Shown one piece after another: positions 39,626 through 51,048 of a stretch of 64,000 nt of DNA. The DNA is from Variovorax sp. OK212 (GTDB taxonomy: Bacteria > Pseudomonadota > Gammaproteobacteria > Burkholderiales > Burkholderiaceae_C): positions 968,082-1,032,081 of the forward strand of contig NZ_FOLP01000001.1 in assembly GCF_900112425.1 (NCBI RefSeq), read 5' to 3'. The position numbers and the translations under genes are program-made. Position 1 is the stretch's first letter. Every line of letters begins with the position of its first letter. The notes beneath the pieces are model-generated. The model was not told the origin of the DNA, searched no databases, and worked only from the letters and a program-made list of their open reading frames with translations.

Positions 39626-40486
39626 TCAGCTCGGTGGCAGGTTGGGCTGCAGGTGTTCCTGGCCGCTCAGCACCATGTTCGCGCCGGCCGGCCCACCCAC
39701 CGCGTGGGGCAGCGAGGTCAGCAGCGAACTCGCGAAGTCGCCGCGGTAGAGCTTGGCGCCCTGGTGCGTGAGGTTCGAGTTGGCGTCGATGTAGATCGAC
39801 TCGCCAAGGCCCGACCACAGCCGGCAGAAACCGTAGTCTTCCGACAGGTAGCGGCGCGTCTGCGGATCGACCATCACGTCGAAGAAGCGGTAGTGCAGCC
39901 CGAGGTCGGGCTCGCCGATGCTGTCGGGCACGTAGTTGAGCTCCGGGTGGCTGGCGATGAGCCGCTCGAACACGCCGCGCTTGATGGCCATGAAGCCCGT
40001 CGGCGCCTCGGTCATCCGCATGAACCCGTCGGGCTGCACCTCGAGCTCGACCTGCGAGCTGGCCTCCGACGCCTTCGCGTTGACCGTGTAGCGCGTGAAC
40101 GTGGCCTCGAAAAGCTGCCGCGTCGTGCCTTCGGCGACCCCTTCGGCGGGCCAGTCCTCGCGCTTGAGCGGATACACGCCGGCCGCGATGTCGTAGTCGG
40201 CCAGCAGCAGGCGGAAGGCCGCCTGCGCCGAGAAGCCGATGTCGGCGTCGATCCAGAACAGGTGCGTCCACTGCGGGTTGGCCAGGAACTGGGCCACGCA
40301 GTTGTTGCGCGCCCGTGTCACCAGGCTTTCGCCCTGGTGGAACAGCACCTGCAGCCGCATGCCGGCGCGTTCGGCCTCGATGGCGAAATTCATCATCGAC
40401 ATGACGTAGTTCTGGAAGTACTTGCCGTCATGGCTCGGCGTGACGATGACGGGGAAGAACTGCCGCAGTTCGGAGGGTTCGAGCAT
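39626..40486 (-). CDS. Putative GT-A glycosyltransferase-like protein
   Basis: A 286-residue soluble protein. TRARNNCVAQFLANPQWTH followed by LFWIDADIGFSAQAA gives a DxD metal motif at residues 80-82, in the style of GT-A glycosyltransferases that begin by recruiting an Arg-Asn helix. No membrane span or signal is visible. It precedes the DUF2827 remnants on the same strand, and DUF2827 proteins themselves look like glycan-related enzymes, so a lost surface-glycan cluster is likely. Donor and acceptor are unknown. Confidence 0.7.
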   Translation of the reverse strand: MLEPSELRQFFPVIVTPSHDGKYFQNYVMSMMNFAIEAERAGMRLQVLFHQGESLVTRARNNCVAQFLANPQWTHLFWIDADIGFSAQAAFRLLLADYDIAAGVYPLKREDWPAEGVAEGTTRQLFEATFTRYTVNAKASEASSQVELEVQPDGFMRMTEAPTGFMAIKRGVFERLIASHPELNYVPDSIGEPDLGLHYRFFDVMVDPQTRRYLSEDYGFCRLWSGLGESIYIDANSNLTHQGAKLYRGDFASSLLTSLPHAVGGPAGANMVLSGQEHLQPNLPPS

Positions 40487-40498
40487 GAAAGGGTCCGG

Positions 40499-40750
40499 TT
40501 ATCTGGCGGGGCGCTGCACGAGGCCGAGCAGCAGGGCGTTGTACACCTCGGTGGCCGCGGCGTTGCCGGGCAGGTAGCGGTCGATCAGGCCGCGCTGCCG
40601 CTCGCGGTAGGCGAGGGCCTGGGCGTCGTGGCTGTCGACGGCCTCCAGCACGCGTGCGCTGCCGCCGGCCACGTCGTTGCCTTCGTAGTGGTAGCCCAGG
40701 TCCGCGCACAGGTGCGCGTTGTGCACCAGCGGGTATCCGCTGGTGCACAA
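40499..40750 (-). pseudogene. DUF2827 C-terminal remnant, minus strand
   Basis: An 83-codon fragment that reads CTSGYPLVHNAHLCADLGYHY and then ends in YRERQRGLIDRYLPGN. It matches the C-terminal quarter of DUF2827 proteins (normally well over 300 residues). The first codon is TTG inside a palindrome, and nothing that resembles the missing N-terminal three quarters lies upstream on this strand. It is homologous to the plus-strand fragment with which it shares the palindrome. I consider it a truncated, non-functional remnant. Confidence 0.72.
40719..40750. repeat. 32-bp inverted repeat at DUF2827 junction
   Basis: TTGTGCACCAGCGG is followed by a 4-nt centre (GTAT) and then by CCGCTGGTGCACAA, which is the exact reverse complement of the first arm. 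Both arms encode the same conserved peptide GYPLVHN, one on each strand. The repeat is the exact breakpoint at which the two DUF2827 fragments meet. Confidence 0.9.
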
Positions 40751-40958
40751 CTCGCACCTCGTCGGCGGCTGCGGCTACCGCTACCACGGCTTCGACTGCG
40801 AGGAGGGCGGCCGCGCGCTGCAGCACGCGTTCGCCGCGCACGACGCCGACCTGCCGGCCTACCGCGAGCGCGCACGCCGGTTCATCGCCACGCTCGACCC
40901 CGAGGCCGAGGCCAACGTGCGCACCTACACCGCGGCCATCGACAACCTTTACGCATGA
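40719..40958 (+). pseudogene. DUF2827 C-terminal remnant, plus strand
   Basis: A 79-codon fragment reading CTSGYPLVHNSHLVGGCGYRY and later YRERARRFIATLDPEAEAN. It aligns from end to end with the minus-strand fragment (CTSGYPLVHNAHL, YRERQRGLIDRYL), so the two are paralogues. Its N-terminal three quarters are missing, and the start codon would be a TTG within the shared palindrome. The stop (TGA at 40956-40958) lies just before the exported-protein gene. Confidence 0.72.
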
Positions 40959-40966
40959 GGACCGCC

Positions 40967-41557
40967 ATGAACACCCAGGCACTGTTGCGATGGCTTCCGG
41001 CCGCCCTGGCATGGGCCGCCGCCGGCACCGTGTGCGCACAGGGCGTGCTGGTGCCGCCGGCACCGCCCGCGCCGCCGCAGGACACGCTCACGCGCGCCGC
41101 CACCAGCGTGGGCATCAAGCGCTGCCTGCCGGCCATCTCGCGCCTGTCGTCGCTCACGGTGCAGGGCAGCCGCAGCCACGACGTGCTGCTCGACTGGGAC
41201 CGCAAGCGCCCCGACGCCGGCCCGATGTTCTCGCTCATCGGCATGCAGTACCCGAACGCCGGCGTGGCCGCGTCGATCACCGCCATTCCCGACGAGAGCG
41301 GCGCCTGCACGGTGTCGGCCGAGCGCATTTCGGTCGCGCCGTTCACCTGCGAGAGCGTCGCGCAGCAGGAGCTGGCCAGCTACAAGATGACCCGGCTGCT
41401 GCCCAACTACGCCGTGTACACCGACGCCAAGGAGCCCACTTCGTCGGTCTCGCTGATCGATTCGCCGCCGGGCTGCCTGATCATCCGGCGCTATGTGGAG
41501 TACGGCTGGAAAGACCCGGCCGCGGTGTCTGCCGCGCCGCCGCCCGGCAAGCGCTAG
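40967..41557 (+). CDS. Exported hypothetical protein
   Basis: A 196-residue protein with a Sec signal peptide (LLRWLPAALAWAAAGTVCAQ). The mature part has four cysteines (IKRCLPAIS, SGACTVSAE, PFTCESVA, PPGCLIIR), which could form two periplasmic disulfides. There is no recognised domain. I selected the second ATG because GAGG lies at a good distance before it; the ATG at 40955 overlaps the stop of the DUF2827 remnant and is the alternative. The 106-nt gap to the acyl-CoA dehydrogenase gene is unremarkable. Confidence 0.68.
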   Translation: MNTQALLRWLPAALAWAAAGTVCAQGVLVPPAPPAPPQDTLTRAATSVGIKRCLPAISRLSSLTVQGSRSHDVLLDWDRKRPDAGPMFSLIGMQYPNAGVAASITAIPDESGACTVSAERISVAPFTCESVAQQELASYKMTRLLPNYAVYTDAKEPTSSVSLIDSPPGCLIIRRYVEYGWKDPAAVSAAPPPGKR

Positions 41558-41663
41558 TCGAGCCCGTCCGACACGCAGGAAGGCCCTTGGCCGTCCCGCG
41601 CGAGCGGTCGCACGTCCCAAGAATGGTGTCGGTCCGCGCGCTCTGTCGCGGAAGGAGACAACC

Positions 41664-43967
41664 ATGCCTCTGGCGAAACTCATCGGTCGATGGGCCATGC
41701 ATCCCTTTTCCAAGGCGCTCCCGCCCTTGGGCGACACCGAGCGCGCCGCGCTCGAGGCGGGCACCGTCGGCTTCGAGGGCCGGCTGTTCGCGGGCAACCC
41801 CGATTTCGACGTGCTGTCCGGTGTGGGGCCCAACAAGCTCACCGCCCGCGAACTGGCCTTTCTCGACCACGAGGTGCGCGAGCTGTGCTACATGCTCGAC
41901 GACCACGCCATCGACGAGGCGCGCGACCTGCCGCCCGAGGTGTGGCGCTACCTGCGCGAGAAGCGCTTCTTCGGAATGATCATTCCGGAGGAGTTCGGCG
42001 GCCTGGGCTTCGGGCACTACGCGCACGCGACGGTGGTGGCGCGCATCGCCACCGTCAACGTGGCGACGGCCGTCACGGTGATGGTGCCCAACTCGCTCGG
42101 CCCGGCCGAGCTGCTGCTGCGCTACGGCACCGACGCGCAGAAAGAGCACTACCTGCCGCGCCTGGCGGACGGCCGCGAGCTGCCGTGCTTCGGCCTGACC
42201 TCGCCCTATGCGGGCTCGGACGCCGCCTCGATTCCCGACCGCGGCGTGGTCGTCGAGCGCGAATTCAACGGCCGCATGACGCGCGGCTTCCTGGTCGATT
42301 TCGACAAGCGCTACATCACGCTGGCGCCCGTGGCCACGGTGGTCGGCCTGGCCTTCCATGCGGTCGACCAGAGCCGGCCCGAGGGCCAGCGCGACCTCGG
42401 CATCACCTGCGCGCTGATTCCCGTGCCGCACGAGGGCATGGAGATCGGCCGGCGCCACCGCCCGATGGACAGCGCCTTCATGAACGGCCCGATCCACGGG
42501 CGCCAGGTGTTCGTGCCGATGGACTGGATCATCGGCGGCGAAAAGCAGGTGGGCCAGGGCTGGCGCATGCTGATGGAATGCCTGGCCGCGGGCCGCGCCA
42601 TTTCGCTGCCGGCGCTGGGCTCGGCCATGCAGCAGACCGCGCTGTACGTGAGCAACGGCTACGGCCAGATCCGCGAGCAGTTCGGCATGCCGGTGGGCAG
42701 GTTCCACGCGGTTGCGGGGCTGGTCGCGCAGATGTCGGCCGAGCTCTACGCGAGCGATGCCGCGCGCCGCTTCACGGCGGCCGCGCTCGACAAGGGCGAG
42801 CGGCCCAGCGTGGCGAGCGCCATCCTCAAGGTGCAGCTGACCGAAGCCGGGCGCCGCGCGGTGAACCACGGCATGGACATCCTCGGCGGCAAGGGCATCA
42901 TCTACGGCCCGTCGAACCTGCTGGGCGTGTCGTACCGGCAGGCGCCGATCGCCATCACGGTGGAAGGCGCGAACATCCTCACGCGCGCGCTCATCGTGTT
43001 CGGGCAGGGCGCGGTGCGTTGCCATCCGCATGTGCTCGACGAAATGGCGGCCGTGCAGGCCAAGGACGAGACGGCGCTGGGCCGCGCCCTCATCGCGCAC
43101 GGCAAGCACGTGGCAACCAACCTGTGGCACAGCGTGTTCGGCGCGCCGGTGCTCGGCGAGCCGCCCCGGGAGCTGGAACACGAGGCGCGGCTGCTCGCGC
43201 GCATGAGCGCCAAGTACGCGCTCACCGCCGACCTTGCGATGGGCATGCTCGGCGGCAAGCTCAAGCGCATGGAGTTGCTGTCGGCCCGGCTGGGCGACGT
43301 GCTCGCGCACCTGTACCTGGCGAGCGCGTGCATCTGGCGCTACGGTGTCGATGCGTCGCCCGAACTGTTGCCGTTCGCGCGCGCCGCGATCCGCCTTCAG
43401 CTCGACGAGGCCGGCAAGATACTGCGCGACCTCTACGGCAACCTGCCGACGGCCGGCCGGCGCGTGATCGGCGCGCTGGTGCTGCGCCGCACCGCGCACC
43501 TGGCGCCGCTGCGCGACGTGCAACTGCTCGAGCTGTCGGACTTGCTGCGCAAGAACCCGCGCATCGTCGAGCGCCTGGCGCCCGACCTCAGCGAGCCCGC
43601 GGCCGGCGGGCTGCGCGACCTGATGCACGCGATGCAGCTGGGCGCGCAGCTCGGCGACACCACGGCCGCGCTCAACAAGGTGCTGCGCCGCACGAACTCG
43701 CTCGAGGAGGCGGCGCACTCGGCGCCCGACCCCGAACTGGCGCTCGCCTACCTGAAGGCGGCCGACAAGGTCATCCAGGTGGACGACTTCGAAGGCCCGC
43801 CGCGCGGCGCGGACGGCAGGGCCGATCTCAACCGGGCTGCTTCTCCTGCTGGCCTGGACGTCCCTGCTGCCCCTGCTGGGCAATCTGCGCCGCCAGCGCA
43901 GTCAGCGCCGCAGCCGTCTGCTCATCGGCCGGAAAGAACGATTCCACCGCGAGTTCCTGCAATGTGA
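41664..43967 (+). CDS. FadE-type acyl-CoA dehydrogenase
   Basis: Catalyses the first oxidation of fatty-acid beta-oxidation. This is the large FadE form: an acyl-CoA dehydrogenase core (about residues 80-460, with GMIIPEEFGGLGFGHYAHA and CFGLTSPYAGSDAASIPD), followed by a DUF1974-like helical extension. Length is 767 residues against 814 in E. coli. The ribosome site is GAAGGAGA. The last 47 codons or so are Ala/Pro-rich and run antisense into the end of the convergent XRE gene, so the natural stop may have been lost (see findings). No fadAB genes are adjacent. Confidence 0.88.
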   Translation: MPLAKLIGRWAMHPFSKALPPLGDTERAALEAGTVGFEGRLFAGNPDFDVLSGVGPNKLTARELAFLDHEVRELCYMLDDHAIDEARDLPPEVWRYLREKRFFGMIIPEEFGGLGFGHYAHATVVARIATVNVATAVTVMVPNSLGPAELLLRYGTDAQKEHYLPRLADGRELPCFGLTSPYAGSDAASIPDRGVVVEREFNGRMTRGFLVDFDKRYITLAPVATVVGLAFHAVDQSRPEGQRDLGITCALIPVPHEGMEIGRRHRPMDSAFMNGPIHGRQVFVPMDWIIGGEKQVGQGWRMLMECLAAGRAISLPALGSAMQQTALYVSNGYGQIREQFGMPVGRFHAVAGLVAQMSAELYASDAARRFTAAALDKGERPSVASAILKVQLTEAGRRAVNHGMDILGGKGIIYGPSNLLGVSYRQAPIAITVEGANILTRALIVFGQGAVRCHPHVLDEMAAVQAKDETALGRALIAHGKHVATNLWHSVFGAPVLGEPPRELEHEARLLARMSAKYALTADLAMGMLGGKLKRMELLSARLGDVLAHLYLASACIWRYGVDASPELLPFARAAIRLQLDEAGKILRDLYGNLPTAGRRVIGALVLRRTAHLAPLRDVQLLELSDLLRKNPRIVERLAPDLSEPAAGGLRDLMHAMQLGAQLGDTTAALNKVLRRTNSLEEAAHSAPDPELALAYLKAADKVIQVDDFEGPPRGADGRADLNRAASPAGLDVPAAPAGQSAPPAQSAPQPSAHRPERTIPPRVPAM

Positions 43968-44718
43968 CGTCCACCGGCGTGCCGAAGATGGTGATGGTGC
44001 TGATGAAGCTCAGCACGCCGCTGGGCATGATCACCTGGAAGGGCACGGCCACGGCCGACAACGCGGTGTCGAGCACCGGCGCGTCGTGGCTCACGGCGGG
44101 AGCGGGGTAGGCCGCCAGTTCGTCGTGCAGCGACTGCAGCACCGCGTCGCCGGTGGCCGCGATCTGCTGCAGCAGCCGTTCGAGCAGGTGGGTGCGCCAC
44201 TGCGCAAGGTTGGCGATGCGCGGGGCCACGCCGTCGGGGTGCAGGCTCAGGCGCAGCACGTTGATGGGCGGCTTCAGCAATTCGGGCGCGGCGCCTTCCA
44301 TCAGCAGCGGCACCAGCGCGTTGTGCGCCACCAGGTTCCAGTGCCGGTCCACGGCCAGCGCGGGGAAGGGCTCGTGGCCCTTGAGCACCAGGTCGATGGC
44401 GCGGCGCGCCGAGGCCATGGCCGGATCGTCGAGCGAGCGCTGCCGGTACATCGGCGCGAAGCCCGCGGCCACCAGCAGCGCATTGCGCTCGCGCAGCGGC
44501 ACCTCCAGCCGCTCGGCCAGGCGCAGCACCATCTCGCGGCTGGGCGCGGCGCGGCCGGTTTCCACGTAGCTCAGGTGGCGCGTGGAAACCTCGGCCTCCT
44601 GCGCCAGGTCGAGCTGGCTCAGGCGGCGGTGGGTGCGCCAGTGCCGCAGGTGGGCGCCGAACGGGTCGCGCGCGCCGGGCTGGCCGGCCTTGGACGGGTG
44701 GGAGCGGGTGGTGTTCAT
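43828..44718 (-). CDS. XRE-family regulator with MmyB-like domain
   Basis: A 296-residue regulator. The helix-turn-helix spans about residues 20-80 (LSQLDLAQEAEVSTRHLSYVETGRAAPS, whose key positions are L-A, V-S and H-L-S-Y-V-E-T-G-R), followed by the MmyB-like ligand-binding domain (WNLVAHNALVPLL, LRLSLHPDGVAPRI). Such proteins usually repress a divergent gene. Here the divergent gene is a small membrane protein, and ATGACCT-N3-AGGTCAT lies between them. The Gln-rich C-terminal tail overlaps the FadE-type gene. Confidence 0.86.
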   Translation of the reverse strand: MNTTRSHPSKAGQPGARDPFGAHLRHWRTHRRLSQLDLAQEAEVSTRHLSYVETGRAAPSREMVLRLAERLEVPLRERNALLVAAGFAPMYRQRSLDDPAMASARRAIDLVLKGHEPFPALAVDRHWNLVAHNALVPLLMEGAAPELLKPPINVLRLSLHPDGVAPRIANLAQWRTHLLERLLQQIAATGDAVLQSLHDELAAYPAPAVSHDAPVLDTALSAVAVPFQVIMPSGVLSFISTITIFGTPVDVTLQELAVESFFPADEQTAAALTALAAQIAQQGQQGRPGQQEKQPG

Positions 44719-44753
44719 GGAGCCGCATTCTGGCGTGGCCGCGCCGTGCCGCC

Positions 44754-44770
44754 ATGACCTGCGAGGTCAT
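44754..44770. promoter_or_regulatory. Operator-like inverted repeat ATGACCT-N3-AGGTCAT
   Basis: ATGACCTGCGAGGTCAT is a perfect 7-bp inverted repeat with a 3-nt centre. It lies 36 nt upstream of the XRE gene start and 90 nt before the divergent membrane-protein gene. The position and form are those of an XRE operator that could control both genes. Confidence 0.6.
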
Positions 44771-44859
44771 CGACGCCATGCCCGGCGGGCGGAATCATGG
44801 GCTCCAACGCGGCGGGGCTGGCCCGCCGCGTACCACCCCGACGATTCCAGGAGATCCCC

Positions 44860-45294
44860 ATGACCGTCTTCGCATCCCCCCGCTTCCTGCCCAACGTGAT
44901 GTGGGCCGACGCCGCCTCCTGTGCCGCGACCGGCGCGCTGCAGGTGGCATTCACCGGCGCGCTGGCCGCGCTCACCGGACTGCCGGCGCCGCTGCTCATG
45001 GGCACCGGCATCTTCCTGCTGGCGTACGCCGCGGCCGCCGCCTTCATGGCCAGCCGCCGCACCCCGCCGCGCACGCCGATCGGGCTCGTGGTCGCGGGCA
45101 ACTTCGGCTGGGCGGCGGCCTGCATCGCGCTGCTGGTGAGCGGCCTGTTCCCGGTCACGTCACTGGGCATGGCGTGGGTGCTGGCGCAGGCGGCCTGCGT
45201 GGTCGTGCTGGCCGAGCTGCAATGGACCGGCTTGCGCCGCACCCGCGGCGGCACGGGCCCTGCCGCCGGGCTTGCACCGGCCGGTCGCTGGTGA
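44860..45294 (+). CDS. Small four-span membrane protein
   Basis: A 144-residue protein with four hydrophobic stretches (GALQVAFTGALAALTG; LLMGTGIFLLAYAAAAAFM; IGLVVAGNFGWAAACIALLV; LGMAWVLAQAACVVVLAEL), so it is an integral inner-membrane protein. No conserved motif is recognised. CAGGAGAT gives a good ribosome site before the ATG; the frame is open further upstream but less credible. Its divergence from the XRE/MmyB regulator, with an operator-like repeat between them, suggests it is the regulator's target. Confidence 0.72.
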   Translation: MTVFASPRFLPNVMWADAASCAATGALQVAFTGALAALTGLPAPLLMGTGIFLLAYAAAAAFMASRRTPPRTPIGLVVAGNFGWAAACIALLVSGLFPVTSLGMAWVLAQAACVVVLAELQWTGLRRTRGGTGPAAGLAPAGRW

Positions 45295-45447
45295 CATCGC
45301 GCCATGCCGGCGACGCCCCTTCATCCGGCATTTTTCGCGATAAGAAACAAGGCTCCGAAAGGCGAGAACGGGGAAGCCCGACTACAACGGCTGACATTGT
45401 TAACTGCTATCTTTGAGGAGCTTCCACGAACAAACAGGAGTTCCTCT

Positions 45448-48324
<2,877 letters not shown>

Positions 48325-48328
48325 TGCC

Positions 48329-48790
48329 GTGACCCGGGTCGGACTCATCTCCGACACCCACGGCCTGCTGCGCCCGCAGGCCGTGCAGGCGCTTCGGGGC
48401 TGCGACTTCATCGTGCACGGCGGGGACATCGGCAACGCCGGCATCCTCGACGCGCTGCGCGAGCTGGCGCCGCTGACCGTGGTGCGCGGCAACAACGACC
48501 GCGAGGCATGGGCCGGCGGCATCGCCGAGACCGAACTGGTCGCGTTCGGCGACGTGCACCTCTACGCCATCCACGACCTGGCGCAGCTCGACATCGACCC
48601 GCAGGGCGCCGGCGTGCGCGTGGTGGTCTCGGGGCATTCGCACAAGCCGAAGATCGAGGAGCGCGGCGGCGTGCTCTACGTCAACCCCGGCAGCGCGGGG
48701 CCGCGCCGCTTCACCTTGCCCATTGCGGTGGCCGAACTGCTGATCGACGGCGACGCGGTCAGCGCGCGCATCGTCGAGCTGGCCGCCTGA
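48329..48790 (+). CDS. YfcE/MJ0936-type phosphodiesterase
   Basis: A 153-residue calcineurin-fold metallophosphoesterase. The metal-binding set is visible in order: GLISDTHG, VHGGDIG, VRGNNDRE, and GHSHKPK. E. coli YfcE of this group hydrolyses phosphodiesters in vitro; the physiological substrate is unknown. It begins with GTG four bases after the acnA stop and is probably cotranscribed with it. A hairpin (CCCTGCC/GGCAGGG) lies just after the stop but has no T-run. Confidence 0.87.
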   Translation: MTRVGLISDTHGLLRPQAVQALRGCDFIVHGGDIGNAGILDALRELAPLTVVRGNNDREAWAGGIAETELVAFGDVHLYAIHDLAQLDIDPQGAGVRVVVSGHSHKPKIEERGGVLYVNPGSAGPRRFTLPIAVAELLIDGDAVSARIVELAA

Positions 48791-48851
48791 GCCCTGCGCA
48801 GCCCCTGCCGCCGAGGGCAGGGCAATCATTACCATTCGGTAAGTAAAGCCC

Positions 48852-48870
48852 CTTAATGAGAATGTCTCTT
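48852..48870. promoter_or_regulatory. Candidate Fur box before iron-uptake operon
   Basis: CTTAATGAGAATGTCTCTT is AT-rich in a GC-rich context and matches the classical 19-bp Fur consensus at about 11 positions, including the AATGA-AAT core. It lies 110 nt upstream of the FTR1 gene. AATCATTACCATT just before it could be an additional half-site. Iron-dependent control of the Efe operon is expected from known systems; the match is moderate. Confidence 0.5.
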
Positions 48871-48979
48871 ATTTGATGGGGTATCCTCGAACGCTCCTCC
48901 GCAGACCCAAGCCGGGCGTCGAGCGCTGCTGAACGTGCCGGCTCCGGAGGGCTCCGTCCTGCCCTGAATTCCGAAGCCG

Positions 48980-49816
48980 ATGCTCATCCCCTTTCTCATC
49001 ATGCTGCGCGAAGGCATCGAAGCCGCGCTGATCGTCGGCATCGTTGCCAGTTACCTCAAGCAAAGCGGGCGCGGCGCGCTGATGCCCGCGGTGTGGGTCG
49101 GCGTGCTGCTGGCCACCGCGCTGTCGCTGTTCGCGGGCGCGGGCCTGCAGCTGCTGGCGGCAGAGTTTCCGCAGAAGCAGCAGGAGCTGTTCGAAGGGGT
49201 GGTCGGGCTCATTGCCGTGGTCATGCTGACCTCGATGGTGTTCTGGATGCGCAAGGCCGCGCGCTCCATCAAGGGCGAGCTGCAGGCCTCCATCGACAAG
49301 GCGCTGCACAAGGGCGCGGACGGCCAGGGCTGGGCGCTGATCGGCATGGTGTTCCTCGCCGTGGCGCGCGAAGGCCTGGAGTCGGTGTTCTTCCTGCTGG
49401 CCGTGTTCCAGCAGAGCAGCGGCTGGGAGGCGCCCGTGGGCGCGCTGGCCGGCATCGCGGTGTCGGTGATCGTCGGCTGGGGCCTGTATTCGGGCGGCGT
49501 GCGGCTTGACCTGCGCCGCTTTTTCCGCTTCACGGGCCTGTTCATTCTCCTGGTGGCCGCGGGCCTGCTGGCCGGCGTGCTGCGCAAGCTGCACGAAGGC
49601 GGCGTGTGGAACCACCTGCAGGCGGTGGTGTTCGACATGAGCGACACGCTGCCCATGGACAGCCCCGTGGGCGCCGTGCTCTCGGGCCTGCTGGGCTACC
49701 AGGCCGCGCCCGTGGTGGGCGAGGTCGTCGTCTACCTGGCCTTCCTGGCCGTCGCCCTGTTCCTGTTCCTGCGCTCGGCACCCGCCCCGGCGCCACGCGC
49801 GGCCGCGGCCCGCTGA
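48980..49816 (+). CDS. efeU: FTR1-family iron permease EfeU
   Basis: The inner-membrane iron permease of the Efe system, related to yeast Ftr1p. Both iron-binding REGxE motifs are present: REGIE at residues 10-14 and REGLE at residues 130-134. Seven or so hydrophobic spans are predicted over 278 residues. It is the first gene of the efe-like operon. The frame is complete here, unlike the frameshifted copy known from E. coli K-12. Confidence 0.93.
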   Translation: MLIPFLIMLREGIEAALIVGIVASYLKQSGRGALMPAVWVGVLLATALSLFAGAGLQLLAAEFPQKQQELFEGVVGLIAVVMLTSMVFWMRKAARSIKGELQASIDKALHKGADGQGWALIGMVFLAVAREGLESVFFLLAVFQQSSGWEAPVGALAGIAVSVIVGWGLYSGGVRLDLRRFFRFTGLFILLVAAGLLAGVLRKLHEGGVWNHLQAVVFDMSDTLPMDSPVGAVLSGLLGYQAAPVVGEVVVYLAFLAVALFLFLRSAPAPAPRAAAAR

Positions 49817-49825
49817 AACCCTTTC

Positions 49826-51013
49826 ATGTCTTCTTCTCCCGAACCCAAAGCTTCCTCGTCCCACCTGATGCGCGTGGCGGTGGCCGCCTCGGCCCTGCTG
49901 GTGGTCGCCGGCCTCGCGGCCTTCTGGTATGCCTCGAACGAGGCCAAGAAGGCGCCGGCCAAGGCGGCCGACAACGCCGTGACCGTCACCATCCAGGGCA
50001 ACGCCTGCGAGCCCAACGAGATCACCGTGCCCGCGGGGCGCACCACCTTCACCATCGTCAACAAGTCGAACCGCGCGCTCGAGTGGGAAATTCTCGACGG
50101 CGTGATGGTGGTGGAAGAGCGCGAGAACATCGCGCCGGGCTTCTCGCAGACCATGACGGTCAAGCTGCAGCCGGGCGAGTTCGCCATCACCTGCGGCCTG
50201 TTGAGCAACCCGCGCGGCAAGCTGCGCGTGACGCCCTCGGCCGCCTCCGATGCCGAAGCGGCGCGCCCCTCGCTGGTCAACTACGTGGGCGCGCTGGCCG
50301 AGTACCAGGTGTTCCTGCGCCTGGAGGCCGGCTCGCTCGACGACGCGGTGCGCGCGCTGGCCGACGCCGTGAAGGCCGGCGACCTGCCGCAGGCGCGCGC
50401 GCTCTACGCACCGGCGCACCAGGCCTACAAGCGCATCGAGCCGATGGCCGAGCTGTTCGCCGACCTCGACACGCGCATCAACGCGCGCGCCGACTACTTC
50501 GAGAAGCGCGAGGCCGATGCCGGCTTCACCGGCTTCCACCGCATCGAGTACGCGCTGTACAGCCAGAACGACCTGAAGTCGCTCGCGCCCGTGGTCGAGC
50601 AGCTGATGGCCGACATCGGCGTGCTCAAGGAGCGCCTGCGCGGGCTGAACATGCCGCCCGAGCGGCTGGCCGGTTCGGCCTCCAAGCTGCTGCGCCGCGT
50701 GGCCGACAACCTGCCCGCGGGCGGTGAAGACCACTACGGCCATGCCGAACTCGTGAACCTGCAGGGCACCTACGAAGGCACGAAGAAGATGTCGGAACTG
50801 CTGCAGCCGCTGCTGGTGAAGGCCGCGCCCGCGCTGCAGAAGAGTGTGGACGAACGCTTCGCGGCCTTCGACGCCGCGCTGGCGCCTTACCGCGAAGGCG
50901 AGGGCTTCAAGCCCGCGCCGCTGGACGAGGCGCAACGCAAGGCGCTGGCCGAACCCGTGCGCGCGCTGGCCGAGGAACTCGGCAAGGTGAATGCGGCGCT
51001 CGGCCTCGAGTGA
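49826..51013 (+). CDS. efeO: EfeO-type cupredoxin-M75 imelysin protein
   Basis: A 395-residue periplasmic protein with an N-terminal signal or anchor ([19 protein letters not shown]). A cupredoxin-like domain follows at about residues 50-135 ([23 protein letters not shown]), and then an M75/imelysin domain with the motif [11 protein letters not shown] (HxxE). In E. coli EfeO passes iron to EfeU. It starts 9 nt after efeU, and the last bases overlap a possible upstream start of efeB. Confidence 0.92.
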   Translation: MSSSPEPKASSSHLMRVAVAASALLVVAGLAAFWYASNEAKKAPAKAADNAVTVTIQGNACEPNEITVPAGRTTFTIVNKSNRALEWEILDGVMVVEERENIAPGFSQTMTVKLQPGEFAITCGLLSNPRGKLRVTPSAASDAEAARPSLVNYVGALAEYQVFLRLEAGSLDDAVRALADAVKAGDLPQARALYAPAHQAYKRIEPMAELFADLDTRINARADYFEKREADAGFTGFHRIEYALYSQNDLKSLAPVVEQLMADIGVLKERLRGLNMPPERLAGSASKLLRRVADNLPAGGEDHYGHAELVNLQGTYEGTKKMSELLQPLLVKAAPALQKSVDERFAAFDAALAPYREGEGFKPAPLDEAQRKALAEPVRALAEELGKVNAALGLE

Positions 51014-51048
51014 GCCGCAGGCCGAAAGCAGAACCCGGAAGAATCCCC

